Source: Siphonodentalium dalli (lineage: Eukaryota > Mollusca > Scaphopoda > Gadilida > Siphonodentaliidae). From it: a DNA stretch of 64,000 nucleotides. The notes below the pieces were generated by a model. It did not search any database. It was given only the letters and a program-made list of their open reading frames with translations, and had not been told where the DNA came from. The position numbers were made by a program, and so were the translations under genes. Where the stretch lies: assembly GCA_032622095.1 (NCBI GenBank), contig CP136063.1, positions 34,696,106-34,760,105 of the forward strand. The letters run 5' to 3'. Positions 1 to 12,232 of this stretch are shown piece by piece. Position 1 is the first letter of the stretch; each line of letters starts with the position of its first letter.

Positions 1-242
1 TTTAGTCATGCAAAGAGTAAAATCCAAGATGGCTGCTGGCGCCATGTTTTTTGACCATACAACCCCAAAATGACTCGTTCCCATCTACATGTCAGTGTTA
101 ACTTCCTCGACAAATTTCATGATGATCCAACCAAAGCTGCTAGTGTAGGTAGTTAGTGACAAAAAATGCTCGGATCGATACAAGTCGGATAAAAGCGCCA
201 TTTTTTAGTATCTTGTAGGACAGCATCTCTAGTCTAGGAATT
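1..242. repeat. Fragment of ~155 bp CCAAGATGGC dispersed repeat
   Basis: This stretch matches the units at 4545-5300 and 19825-21020. Shared landmarks are CCAAGATGGCTGCTGGCG, ATGACTCGTTCCCATCTACA and AAATTTCATGATGATC. The similarity fades after about position 140, and no gene is seen. Confidence 0.8.
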
Positions 243-1459
243 TTCTCAAGAACCAACTTTTCGACCGACGTAGAGCCTAAATTCAAGATGGCGTCCAAGA
301 TGGCCACCGGTTTGACGGTGGCACACCTAATAGATTTGCTTCTTGATTTGATATGGTAAACATAACGAATTCCTCAACACTATATAATATTAGTGTTCAT
401 AGAATAACAACCGCGAATTTTAGTTGAAAAATGGCCACAATTATTCAAGATGGATGCCAAAATGGCGGCCAAAACATGAGAAATAGGTTTTTTTTCCTTA
501 TTTAAAAAAATATTACTTTACAATTTTCGAGATAATATAAGAGATATATCAACTATGTGTTCATTATTCGATGGAATAACTTCTGTGGAAGAGTTATGCA
601 CATTAAAGGTGAAGTAGTATTGTTCGTTCTGGTAGAAATGTGAGGTAGAATATGTGCTATATAAAATAAATGAAATTATTCTCAGACTGTGTTTCATTCT
701 GTAAATGCTTAATAACCAACCGTGAATGACCCTGATGTCATCAATTCTATTTGCGACACTACTATATGGTTTGATCAATTGAATACAAATTTGTATGTCG
801 AGATGTTTACAAATAAAAAATCAAATTAGTAGTGGATTTACCACGAAATTAGGAAACACTAAATGACAGACCCCATACTCATCAAACTCAATTTAGTTCT
901 CAAAAACAAGAACATATGGAAGGTATTCTGCAACATATCGTCATCATCAGGCCTCGTATTCATATTACCAATACTTAAATTCAGTGTTTTATGTCCAATT
1001 ATACACAAAATGATTGAAGCGTATACCCGAAAGTATAGTTGAGTTCGGAGTAAGAAATAATATTATTTCCTTGTATCATATAGTGTCCTCAATTATTTCA
1101 GCAACAGAACATGAAACACAATCATGCGAATAGCGCAGATTCAATAATATATATGCATATGTATACTTTTGAGTGTTATATTGTTGCTGAGATATACTCC
1201 AGTGGGCCATGTGGTGGGAAGATGGGATCAGTAAATTTGAAAATACACTTTGTTTTAATAAACTGAATTGAACAATTCACTACTCACAACCACATCTGCA
1301 CAACCCCGTACATGGAAGTTTGCTTTTTGAACATTTGCACCTGGAACAAACCGATTTCAAACAAATTTAATCAATTCGGTGCACACTCTAGCCACTTCTG
1401 GGGTTGTCAACCATACAGGAACAAAAGAATCGTCAATAAATTTTCACCCGAAGTAGTCA

Positions 1460-1463
1460 CACT

Positions 1464-1494
<31 letters not shown>

Positions 1495-2206
1495 AACTGT
1501 TTCACCAGAATCGATTCTATCACCCTTCCGGTTTCGTCTCTATCAATTAAGTTCCGACTCTTTCGCGGTTTGTTAAAAAATATTCAAAGTTTTGATAGCT
1601 GTTTATACAATGAATATCAATACAGAAAGTATTCGCCAATAACAACCGACAGATTAGGTATCTGTGCGTGCGTATTGATGATAGCAATGCAATAGCTGCT
1701 TGTGGTGCACATTTAGAGACGTGCATTTGTGTGTATTTCCCACGAGAATTAAGCAACAGTTTGATGCGCAGCCTTTCAGCATCATCACATTTAAATTGGG
1801 CTGGAACTTGTTAGGTTTTATGATCGAACATTATAGGTTATTATAATGTCCTGGTGTTCGATCACATAATGAGACATGTTCCAGCCAACTAAAAGTATCA
1901 AGGTCGATAAACTTATCATCAAATTGCTGCTTAATTTACAAAGGAAATGCACAAAAACGCATTATGCCTCAAAGTGTGCACAAAAATAGCTGATTTCGCA
2001 TTATTATCATCAATAAGCACGAGCAAAGACCTAATCTACGGATATTTGTTTAGAAAATAGTTCTGTTTTGATATTTAGTGTATAAATGGCGGTCAAAACT
2101 TTGAAAACAGTTGTGTTTAATCGCGAAAGAGTCGGGCCTTAGTTCGATAGAGACAAAACCGAAAAGGCGATAGAATCGATTCTTGTGAAACAGTTTCCCT
2201 CCAGTG
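1460..2206. mobile_element. Nested fold-back element with G-expanded terminus
   Basis: Terminal inverted repeats of roughly 130 bp start CACTGG and end CCAGTG. They share GAATCGATTCTATC and GACTCTTTCGCG. The middle also folds back: GCTGGAACTTGTTAGG at about 1800 pairs with its complement near 1885, and 1700-1765 pairs with 1915-1990. A possible 3-bp direct repeat, AGT, flanks both ends. At the left end the TIR reads CACTG, then 30 G, then AAACTG. The right end reads, on its complement, CACTGGAGGGAAACTG, so the G run has grown inside the TIR. No coding sequence is recognised. Confidence 0.65.
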
Positions 2207-2770
2207 AGTCTAGTGCTGAAAACGTTGCATCTATTATGGGCTTACAGTCCATATACCAGCCTGATGTATACTAGTAGCACAATTTCTTTGGTGGTAACTG
2301 TTCATGTGCACGGCCTTTGCTGAACATTTCATGTCTATCTTCATTAACTGAGGTCAGGTTCGCAGATTTGTCATAAACAATCACGACGAAATGCTAAATA
2401 CACTCAAATAGTGGTGATGGAACATCAAGTATCACAAAAGGATTCCTCGTAATTGACATCAAGCATCCCAAAATGTGCGCTTACCATTACCAAAGAAAAG
2501 GGAAGTTGAGTCGCATCCTGATATCACATGGAAATGATGGAATATTGGAAGCACAGTTGAATTTTCTGAGCCCAATTTAATTGTACATATCAACTATGTT
2601 GCGGATAACATGGGACTTAGACTTGTCGAAAGACACAGTTCCAAATCTTTGCATTGGAGTAGTAGCTTAGCATGCAGATGTCACACTAGAATCACGATAA
2701 TATCCTTGTAAATATCCTTGAACAATAATCGATAAATAATGAGTTTGTAGCATATGAGATATATGTCCGA

Positions 2771-3240
2771 CTAATCTACTGTCAGCTTCTTCATATGTGC
2801 ATCCAAAGAGAATAGGTTCCAAATTAGGACCGCGTTATCATCCTCCGTTGTGAAGATGGTTTTCCTTGGTATGGTTTCCAATTTAAAGAGACATTCATTG
2901 ACCAATGCAAACAACACTTGCTTGTTGGTGGTGTTTCTTAGAAAGTCATTCCAATTCGGTGGAATTTTTGTGGTAAGCCCCCACCTTACATCGAATGCCA
3001 CAACCACGTTTCTCTCCTGTTCCTGTTTTGATACTAACCTATATTTATCTGTCCAAAACCAAGTCAATTCTTCTACTATCTGGGAGCTGCATCATAACAT
3101 ATGGAATAAACGTTGTGCTGATATACATTGAGAAGGTATGCCCGACTTCAGGTCTCAGTAAGTGTATCAGAGCACCCCCGTCGAACACCTTACACTCGAC
3201 CTTTGGATTTGGCTCTGCGGTGTCTATGTAGTTTGAATCG
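2771..3240 (-). pseudogene. Pseudogene of an unnamed, highly repeated invertebrate protein family
   Basis: Reading the minus strand from 3240 gives ECKVFDGGALIHLL, then FIPYVMMQL, RRIDLVLD, a TAG stop, and then a clean frame containing PPNWNDFLRNTTNK and FTTEDDNAVL. The order DGAxxxHxL, FxPYIxxQL, RxDxVWDxY and PxNWxxFLRxxxNKxELF is one I recognise from a multi-copy family, without an accepted name, in cnidarian and mollusc gene predictions. Function is unknown to me. The copy has an internal stop and a diverged RGKG region, so it is broken. It exactly fills the loop of the surrounding fold-back element, which suggests capture by that element. Confidence 0.55.
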
Positions 3241-4544
3241 GATGGACCTTCATGCAGCTTAGGATGTCAGATTTATTACCGCCCCTGCTTTCGCCCACTT
3301 TCGATATAGATGGGGAACCGCTGGTTTTCGTGTGAGAAGAACATATATTTCATATGCTACAAACCGATAATTCTTCGATTATTGTTCACACTGTTGACAC
3401 ATATATTATCGTGGTCATGTTGGGACATCTGTATGCTATGCTTTTTCAATGCAAACATTTGAAACTCTTTGTCTTTCGAGAAGTCTAAACCCCATGTTAC
3501 ATACAACATAGTTGATATGTGCAATTCAATGGGCTAACAAAAATTCAACTGTAGTTCCAATATTCCATCCGATATCAGGATGCGACTCAACTCCGTTTTC
3601 CTTGGTAAGGGTAAGCGCAATTTTGGGATGCTTGGAAAGCTTAGCTCAGAGAGTGCACAGAGTTGATTAAATGTGTTTGCAAATCGGTTTGTTCCAGGTG
3701 CAAATGTTCAAGAAGCAAACTTCCATGTACGAAGTTGTGCAGATGTGGTTGTGAGAAGTGAATTATTAAATACAGTTTATTAAAAACAAAGTGTATTTTC
3801 AAATTTCAAATTATTGGTAATTTGAATACGAGGCCCGATGATGAAGATGTGTTGCAGAATACCATACATATGTTCCTATTTTGAGAACCGAATTGAGTTT
3901 GACGATTATGGGTTTTGTCATTTGGTGTTTCATAATTTTGTGGTAAATCCACTACTAAATTGATTTTTTATTTGTTAAGATCTCAATATTCAAATTTGTA
4001 TTCAATTGATCCAACCATGTAGTAGTGTCACAAATAGAATTGAAGACATCAGAACCATTCATGGTTCGTTTCTAAGCATATACAGAATGAACCCCTGTCT
4101 TAGAATAATTTTGCTCATTTTACATAGCACATATTCTACCTCACATTTGTACCAGAACAAACTATACTACTTCGCATTTAGTGTGCATGACTCTTTCACA
4201 GAGGTTATTCCATCGAATAATCAACACATTGTTGATATCTTCTCTTATATTATCTCGAAAATTGTAAAGTATTTAAACGAAATAAGGACAAAACCAAACT
4301 TTTCCATGTTTTGGCCGTCATTTTGGCATCCATCTTGAATAATTGTGGCCATTTTTCAACTAAAAGTGTGGGCTGTTATTCGGTAACCACCATTCTTAGA
4401 TAATAGGGTGGAATTCGTTATGTTTAACATATCTAATTGAGAAGCAAAACTATTAGGTGTACCATCGTCAAACCGGCGGCCATCTTGGACGCCATCTTGA
4501 ATTTTCGGCTCTACGTCGGTCAAAAATTTGGTTCTTGAGAACAA

Positions 4545-5300
4545 CCCCAAATTGACTTGTTACCATCTACATGTCAATATTAACATCCATGAAAAATTTA
4601 ATGATGATCCAACCGAAGCTGCGACCTGTAGCCCGTGCCAAAGGATTTAGTCATGCAAAGAGTAAAATCCAAGATGGCTGCTGGCGGCCAGGTTTTTTGG
4701 CCGAATGACCCCAAAAAGACTCATTCCCATCTACATGTCAATATTAACATCAATGACAAATTTTATGATGATCAGACGAACAATGCGACCTGTGGCCCAT
4801 GCTAATGGATTGAATTTTGAAAACAAAGATGGCCACTGGCGGCCATGTTTTTTGTCCGAATTACCCCAAAATGACTCGTTCCCATCTACTTTCCAATTTC
4901 AACAGCCATGACAAATTTCATGATGATCAGACTAAAGGTACGACCTGTAGCCTGTGCTAAATGATTTAGTCATGCAAAGAGTAAAATCCAAGATGGCTGC
5001 TGGTGGCCATGTTTTTTGGTCGAATGACCCCAAAATTACTCGTTCCCGTCTACATGTAAATATTAACAACCATGACAAATTTCATGACGATCAGACGAAC
5101 AGTACGGCCTGTAGCCCATGCTAATTGAATCATTCCGGTCTAAATGTTGATGTCAACAGCTATGACAAATTTCATAATGATCCGATCAAAGGTACAACCT
5201 GTAGCCTGTATTTTTGATGCATCACATACACACGCACGACGGACGACAAAGCCATGGCAATAGCTCAAACTTTACAAAGTAAAGTTGAGCTAAAAATGAG
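4545..5300 (+). repeat. Tandem ~155 bp CCAAGATGGC repeats with GAGCTAAAAA tail
   Basis: About four units, each with CCAAGATGGC, GCGGCCATGTTTTTTGG, ATGACTCGTTCCCATCTA, CATGACAAATTTCATGATGA and GACCTGTAGCC. The run ends with CGCACGACGGACGACAAAGC, a gap, and TTGAGCTAAAAATG. The same kind of tail ends the unrelated repeat at 11570-11970. This looks like a non-autonomous dispersed repeat that has amplified in tandem; no protein is encoded. Confidence 0.8.
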
Positions 5301-5430
5301 GTTTCTATCTATAATAATCTTGTGTTTAGACAAGGAAGAACAATCAAGATACACATGTTTACAGAAGCACAATGTTATGTGCAGTAGAAAATGGAATGCA
5401 GGAGGGTTCTCAAATTGGTTAAATTACTAT

Positions 5431-5650
5431 AGTACAGTAATGCCCAAAGTAATTGACCACTTAACCACAGCAGAATTATGGGTAATTTTTCAGGATTTAG
5501 TCGGAAATAAGGCTTGTTGCATTCATCGGAAAGTTCTCGCCGAGAGCATTCCTATGAATGGCAACAAGTCATATTTCCGACTAAATCCTGAAAAATTACC
5601 CATAATTCTGCTGTGGTTAAGTGGTCAATTACTTTGGGCATTACTGTACT
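5431..5650. mobile_element. Palindromic MITE (family P1), copy 1
   Basis: A near-perfect 220 bp palindrome. The left arm starts AGTACAGTAATGCCC and the right arm ends GGGCATTACTGTACT. The arms share TTAACCACAGCAGAATTATG and CAGGATTTAGTC, with about 35 bp of loop. A second, more diverged copy lies at 47536-47720, and a decayed piece (CCACAGTAGAATACTGGG) is at about 38835. The long open frame over this palindrome is not a gene, because it simply reads through both arms. A weaker outer inverted pair (5411-5435 with 5836-5862) surrounds it. Confidence 0.85.
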
Positions 5651-5974
5651 GTTTCTGCCAGAACACAGCTTAGACATTGTGTTACAGTCAGAACATCGTG
5701 GCTTACTGAAATTAGTTCAATTACTATAGTATAGCTGAATGAAAGAAAGTAGCTATCTATGTGTCAGTCGAATATAGTTTTGTCAGTGCAACAACAATAC
5801 ATTTACATGTACCTATATTCATAGATTGATTCTAGTATAGTAATTGAACCAATTTACGCAAACAGTTTTTATACACATGAGTTATCTTTGGTTTGCTCAC
5901 CGTATGAAATGGGGAAGTATTTTTTTTTCTTCGTGCTTTGCAATGCACTCAACCGATATTGATTTTGTCTGTGT

Positions 5975-6452
5975 TTAACCCTTTCAGTGCCAGGTCCGAT
6001 TTTTGTATCAACACATATAACCTGTGCCAATCCATTCTCTCATATATGCGAGTCGACCATAGGTCGCCTCGCATATATACGATAATGCAATGGCCTAACA
6101 ATTTTTCATCATTTGTTATTATTTTTTACAATTGTTTACAATTTTAATAATTTGTTGTTATATTCTTATCTCCTTCAGTGCCAGACTTATTTTGTAAGTT
6201 TAGTGCCAGGGAATCGTACGTGTTTTTTGGGCATCAAAATTATTACTATGAATACTTGGTGACAGTTTGGAGTTATAACATGCCCATAAGGTTTTATCCA
6301 GTTTGTTTTCAAATTCGCTATAGCATGCTTAAGCATACCCAAACAAAATTCAACCCCAAAAAAACACCTTTTATTTTAAATATTTTTAGGGCCGATTTTA
6401 CAGACCGTAAATTAGGGCTGATTAGATCGGCCCCTGGCACTAAAAGGGTTAA
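5975..6452. mobile_element. TTAA-flanked (piggyBac-type) MITE
   Basis: The left end is TTAACCCTTTCAGTGCCAGG and the right end is CCTGGCACTAAAAGGGTTAA, so the element has inverted ends bounded by TTAA on both sides. TTAA target duplication with CCC...GGG termini is the hallmark of the piggyBac superfamily. Inside are one 69-bp hairpin module (6026-6094) and a duplicated AGTGCCAG block near 6180. No transposase is present. Sister copies lie at 42905-43143 and, truncated, near 48340. Confidence 0.75.
6026..6094. repeat. 69-bp hairpin module (diverged copy)
   Basis: An inverted repeat centred on GCGAGTCGACCATAGGTCGC. This copy carries mismatches (CCATTCTCTCATATA against ATACGATAATGCAATGG), so it is older than the copies at 22, 42, 43 and 62 kb. 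Confidence 0.85.
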
Positions 6453-7809
6453 GTCATTGGAGGTCAACAGCACATATCCTGTGACATTCCCTGCATCATT
6501 TTACTTTTGTGCACCAATTTACCAACATATAGTCTAGGCTGACAATAAACACTTTGGAACCTGTAACATGTATGGGGGCCCAAACTCCAGGTGCCGGAGG
6601 TGCCCAAAAAAAAAGAAGTTGGAAACAAAAACAAATACAAGTCATTTGTTTTTGACCATTACTACTTGAAAACAAACACAACTAACACTAAATCATCAAA
6701 TAAAGCAATAAATTGTCATTTTATGGCATTACCGGTACATAGTTCCAGTGGGAGGTCACCCCTCTCATACCCTTCCTCAACTTAGGGCTGTGGCCTTCGG
6801 ATATGACTTTGACATATAAAACAGTTGTCCCCAAATAATTATTGGAAACTACACTGACGGGAGAGATATATAATAGAAGATGAAAAGGAGTGTACACACA
6901 TAATTAACAAGATCATATACCTAATTGGTTATGACTGGTAGCTACCATTGTATAGGTAAGGGAGAATCCCCCTTATCACACGAGCAGTTTCTGGTCATTT
7001 TTGGCACGCTTATCAGGCTTCGGTAATTTCAAACAATGTTCGTTTTTTTCCGGTTGGTGATTTCGTCATCATCGCGTGTGTTCTTGAAAATCGACCTCGC
7101 GGTAGAGAACATTTTCGTGGAATGGTTCCAATAAAAACAATAAAATCGACATTCTTTGAAGTTAAGTTGAGAATGAAAATATGTTCGTATCTTAATGAAT
7201 GATTTGAATCGATGAATCGAATGAAGTCAGATAATGACAACAAACTTATAGCCTAATCTATTCTTGTGGTATCTGAATTTTCAAATGCAGAATAGGGTTA
7301 TTTTGGGAATTACAATCTCAAAATACTTAATCTTACTGGAATTTAGGAACGATTTGTTTTGGTTTCCGACATTTTGAAGAAGTTTCCTAAGGCCTACTAG
7401 AATCTCCAATTCGATTGGGTCCTTGACCACCGTATTATCCAATCGCGGCCAAACAGGCAAATCACTAGTAGGATGCTTCCCATTGGTTCAGAGTTTGACA
7501 GTCGTAAAAATAGGTTAATTAGGGTATATTTTTTCTTGACAATTCATTTGAAATTTGACATTTGATCGCGACTAAGCTCGTTTTTTTATGCTCTACCGAG
7601 CGATTTTGATTAATAATGGCAGCGCCATTTTGATTTTGAAGAAACTTACGTTTGAAATTCGAATTTCCATTCAACTTTTACAATGTTTCTGAATCTGACA
7701 GCTAGTAGTATGGCGATCTCTATAGTATAAGAAAACAACATTCTTCCAAGAACGATATATTGATATTTTGATGTTTTGAAAAACATTTGATAGAATCTTG
7801 ACAGCTAAC
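6453..7809. other. No clear gene; possible upstream region of the 7810 exon
   Basis: A minus-strand frame (7013-7243) is open for 76 codons, but I do not recognise it and assign no function. Two CCAAT-like motifs lie near 7440 and 7486 (ATCCAATCGCGG, CCCATTGGTTC), upstream of the coding exon, and could belong to its promoter. Otherwise the region shows nothing distinctive. Confidence 0.3.
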
Positions 7810-8143
7810 ATGGCTTCAGCCGTTAATAATAAACGTTCTTCTAAAAAGAAAAAACAGATCGACTATAAAAAACTGGATGAAATAGGTTTCGATGGGGACG
7901 AAGATTGCACAGAATCAAACAGTGATTCGTCAGACAGTCAGACATTTGTTAAACAAATCGATGGTATCGGCGAACTTGAGGACCTAGAAAAATCCATGGG
8001 CGATTTAAAATCGGAATATGAGACTCTGGTGAACGAAAGAAGAATGAAAGAAAAAGAAAAAGAAAGGGAGGTAATGCTAAGAAAGATAAAAAAAGAGAAA
8101 GACAGGATGCGACAGCTTGGTTCATTGGCGGAAAAGAAAACAG
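7810..8143 (+). CDS. First coding exon of a lysine-rich coiled-coil protein
   Basis: The ATG at 7810 has a good animal context (A at -3, G at +4). The frame is open to a splice donor, CAG|GTTAAG, at 8143/8144. The ~111 residues start with a basic stretch (KRSSKKKKQIDYKKLDEIGF). An acidic/serine block follows (about residues 30-45), then ELEDLEKSMGDLKSEYETL and a highly charged KEKEKEREVMLRKIKKEKDR helix, so a coiled coil is likely. Short proteins of this layout open the Gag-like gene of some invertebrate retroelements, and I suspect that here, but it is a resemblance only. No downstream exon was found by eye. Confidence 0.5.
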
Positions 8144-10385
8144 GTTAAGTTAACACAAAAACACTCAGAAGAGACAAACATTAAAATTAAAATTAATAAA
8201 TTTTTTATTTAGTCCGTGTTTATATATAGTTTGGATATGTTAATTGTCATTTTTGCAACCTTTGACAAAATATTTGATCAGAATTACGAAAATTAAATGA
8301 TGTCATTTCGATTTACAAAATGGGCGCAGCCATCGGCATCGGTCATAATTTTCGTGATCATTTTTCAAAGCAAACTACGACTTACTCAACAACAAAAAAT
8401 CATTAAAATACTTTGTTTTATATTATGCATCCATTGAACATTCCGTAAGTGTAATCTTTACTTAATTACTTCATTGTTGGCATTTCAACATCGGCACATT
8501 GCGAAATGTTTCACCTATACTCGTGGCATCGGTAAATTAGGCTATCACTATCAGGTTATCACGAGGGCTTTCTGGGAACATGCACCCTTATAAAATGACG
8601 GCGAACCTAATTTTGTTATTGAAATTTGAAAGAATTTTTTTTTTAATTTAATTTAATTTTCTTTTACTGGATTCAGGATCCCAAACAGGTATAAAACAGT
8701 ATGAAAAAGTTAATAATACAGTCAAAATAATAATATTTGTATTCAATATTAAATATTTATCAAATTCAATATAAACACCTACTCAAAACAAGACAGTCAA
8801 TGACTGTGGAGACGCTCACCTACTGTAAAGACTGAGAAGAAAGGGACTTTGAAGACTAACACAGTCAGTACTTGTCAAAATAAGGTCTCAACCCCTCTGA
8901 CAAATGAATAAGCAAACACCTGGTTGCTAACGGTCACGCTCACACAGGGGGTGGCGGCAAACCTTTTAATGAATTATTAGACATTTAATAATCAAACACA
9001 TCATATAACCTTATCTTAACATCTTATAACTGGAAATTGTATCATTTTGATATTAGAAAACTTTCTGCGAAATGTGTAGTTCCGAAACTCCCTTCACCGA
9101 CAACGAAGTGAGCCAGGAAAACCACTGTAAAAACCCCTTGTATTAATTTGTACTATCTTTTAGGGGAAAAATATGGAACTTGGAATCCGAAGCCACTTAC
9201 TAGCGCTGCCTCCAGGATCGATGTCGAACCTCATCGTGCTTCGGAAATACATGTCTGATTGTCATATACTAATCGTATTGAGATAATTATATAGATAATA
9301 TATATAGATATATATATTTCTTTTAAAACTTGGTCTATTCTGTTTGAACGCGACGCTCAGATTGACCTAACTATACACGGTCGTTCACCACGACAATTTC
9401 ATGCTACAACTCGCACGCTTAACTCAACTGACCATGTCAATCATTACTTGATTACCACTAAACTCTTAAACATTAACCACCGAAGTGCCAATTCACTTCT
9501 ACCGAGACAGTCGAGACAAATGATTTCCACTCCACGTTGTGCCGTGGAAATATGTTATTAAGACAAGTAGTTTTAAACAGGGACATACATGTAGCTAGGG
9601 ATTTGCTGATGAGCCGGGCTCTTCACCTTCCACTACTGTCAAATCTCCAGCCCCATTTTAAACAAGATAATCTTAACCATACCATAGTCCTAAGTTCAAA
9701 ATTAATTTTGCACACCCCTCTTATGTTCAAATTTTATAACTGGAATGGGTACTTCAAGCTCTCAAACTTTTGGGAATTTCCAGCCTGACATCTCCCATAA
9801 AGTCAAAATATGTGCCCCATTACAACAGTTTAACATGAAGTCGGCAAATATGGATGGTTGGTTTAAAAACATACTAGTTGGAAATTAAAATCAAATTATG
9901 AGAACTATTCATATAGTGAGTCTAAGTGTGGTTTAATGATGTCTTATTTTTGGTGTGAAAATCTAATCTACAACTAATGTTGTATCGGAAATGAAATTTT
10001 CAAGAGGAATCTATATATTATTATAACAGTAGCATACAACATAGATACAGGTAGTGTGGGTGATGGAGCTATAACTCTTACCTCTACCCCTAGTTGAACA
10101 AACATGAATCCCCATGTATGAGATCTATTCATCTAGTAATTTTAAACAGTTGAAGAGTTTTAAGAGTTGAAGTTAATGTGAGTCGCCTACAGGTAGGGAT
10201 TTCATTTGGATCTCGAGAAGAAAACAATTGTTGATGGATTGGATGGACAGACCAATAGACGAAAGGACACTCTGACAGACCAACAGTTTCAATCCAACAA
10301 CAGCAATATACCTCCATTGTTTGTTCATAATTAGGTATAATGAGTTCACATAGATAAGTGGTTGTTAAGAAAATATTGGAACAGC
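8144..10385. other. Intron or intergenic DNA, no recognisable gene
   Basis: AT-rich sequence with short TA runs near 9285-9320. I see no conserved protein, RNA gene or inverted repeat here. Open frames on either strand are short and unrecognisable. Confidence 0.4.
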
Positions 10386-11040
10386 CAAGCCTGAATTCAG
10401 TGTGTCTGAAGTCCCCAAAGGGTGAAAGTAGTGATGCTATTCTGTAAGGTGGGATAGCATCACCAAATTCACAATCTGGGAACCTAATTTTACTGCTATG
10501 GGAGACCTAGGGACAGATAGAAATTCTCCAGCTGAAGTTGGCATGTATGCACACTCATTGGGCACCTCAATTAGGCATTTTATCTTCTGCAAATTAGGGG
10601 ATATAGAATCTGAACAGAAGGACAAAAAGCAGCAAGCCTGAATTTAGTGTGTCTGAGGTCCCCAAAAGGTTAAAGTAGTGATGCTACTCTGTAAGGTGGG
10701 ATAGCATTACCAAATTCACAATCTGGGAACCTAATTTCACTTAATCCCCAACTGCTATGGGAGACCTAGGGACAGATAGAAGCTGAAGTTGGCGACATGC
10801 ACACCCATTGGGCACCTCAATTATGCATTTTATCTTCTGCAAATTAGGGGATATAGAATCTGAACAAAAGGAAAAAAAGCAGCTAAAAATGTCAATTTGA
10901 GACTCTAGATACTTCCCAGAAGATGAGGCCTAAGCAGAATGAGGTCCTCAGAGGGTGCATTTGGTGATGCTAACTTGCTGTGTGGAGCAACCTAATTAAA
11001 TTCACTCTCTGGGAACCTCATTCTACAAATGCCAGACACT
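10386..11040 (+). repeat. Tandem ~246 bp repeat related to the 58 kb hAT-type MITE
   Basis: Two units (10386-10632 and 10633-10880) both start CAAGCCTGAATT and share GGTGGGATAGCAT, GGGAGACCTAGGGACAGATA and GCAAATTAGGGGATATAG. A third, partial piece to 11040 has the GAATGAGGTCCTCAGAGG and CTCTGGGAACCTCATTC pair. The same blocks occur inside the element at 58050-58453, which has intact ends and a target duplication. This is therefore a decayed, tandemly copied relative. Confidence 0.75.
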
Positions 11041-11570
11041 TTAATTCAAGCATGGAGAAAATGAATTTAATCTGAATTTAATGACCACCGAGTGATAATG
11101 TAAACAATGAGGGTGATTCATTGATAACACCATTAATCTCATTTAAATTATGAATGACATGAATTACACTCTCTGGGGATGGAGAGCACTATGGCATAGC
11201 AGTTGTTATCTATCCATCTGGCACTGATTTATAAACATGAGTCCATCAGAGCACATGGGTGGCTTGCTGTAGTGAGAATACAAGGATATTAAAGTAATTT
11301 ACTGAACATTTCTGTACATCTGTCTGTTCCTGCTTTCTCCCAAACCCCTGATTTCAAACAAATATAGTGGAGTGACTGGAGGTACCTCCCCTCCCCTTCC
11401 CGAAGATGTAATGTCATAGGTTCTTCAAAATTTTAATGATTTTTTTTTATTTTATTTAAAAATAAAATATTTTATTCTATACAAAAATATATTTATTAAA
11501 AATAAAAAAATAAAAAAAATTTTTTTTTGGTTAAATTGAGGTAATAAGTTAAATCGAAAAAAAAAAATCT

Positions 11571-11970
11571 TCAGATTTAAGACCATAGCCCAACCCACAT
11601 TTGACCCAGTGATCTCATTTGAACAAATCTGAACCACAGTCACCCAAGGTACCCTCATACCAAATATGAACCCATTCAGCCCAACAACTTCAGAAAAGAA
11701 GTCGTTTTAAGAATTACTATGTGGAAAAATAGTTATGGTCCTGACATCAAAACTATTTGACTTGGTGACCTCATTTGAACAAATCTGAATAAGAGTCACC
11801 TAGGGAACATCCACACCAAATATAAACCCAATCGGTCTGATGGTTTGAGAGGAGAAGATGTTTAAAGAATTGTTGACAGATGGATGGACGGACGGACGGA
11901 CGGAAGGACGACGGACGAGAAGTGATGACTATAGCTCCACCGGAGACTTCGTCTCAGGTGAGCTAAAAAG
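11571..11970 (+). repeat. Dispersed repeat with GACGGACGGACGG tail
   Basis: Contains two similar blocks (ATCTCATTTGAACAAATCTG and CTCATTTGAACAAATCTGAA) followed by ATGGATGGACGGACGGACGG and CTCAGGTGAGCTAAAAAG. I know repeats with this ending to be abundant in molluscs. The preceding 11430-11570 is a low-complexity A/T tract. No gene is seen. Confidence 0.7.
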
Positions 11971-12232
11971 AAAACACAACCATGTGAGTTGTGTCATGGG
12001 TGATTGAGCATCAGTTGAATGCAGGTGGGGTGCATTTAAAAATGACAAAAGAGGTAATGAAAATAATGATGTAATGTTCAATAAGATTTTATTCAATGAC
12101 TCAATATCTTGTGCAACCGACACCATAGTTTCGCTAGAATACGTGCGCAGTTAGAACTTATGGAAGCCAGCAATTATGACAATTCTGCCTGGGATTTGAT
12201 ATATATTGTATATGCCAGGTATGTGTATTTGT

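Larger units (their letters stand above)
243..4540. mobile_element. 4.3 kb fold-back (long inverted repeat) element
   Basis: The two ends are reverse complements: CTCAAGAACCAA at 245 pairs with TTGGTTCTTGAG at about 4528. Pairing continues for more than 1 kb on each side (about 243-1395 against 3648-4540) and again at 2455-2770 against 3340-3650. The unpaired loop (about 2771-3340) holds a protein pseudogene. The left arm is longer because other DNA, including a nested fold-back, sits at about 1395-2455. Small reading frames in the arms (minus 518-778 and plus 4006-4338) are the same sequence read from each arm. I see no transposase. This is a fold-back or foldback-type DNA transposon by structure; the superfamily is unknown. 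Confidence 0.75.

Noticed and set aside
5254-5673. 139-codon open frame as a gene
   Set aside because: It reads through both arms of a palindromic MITE whose other copy does not keep the frame.
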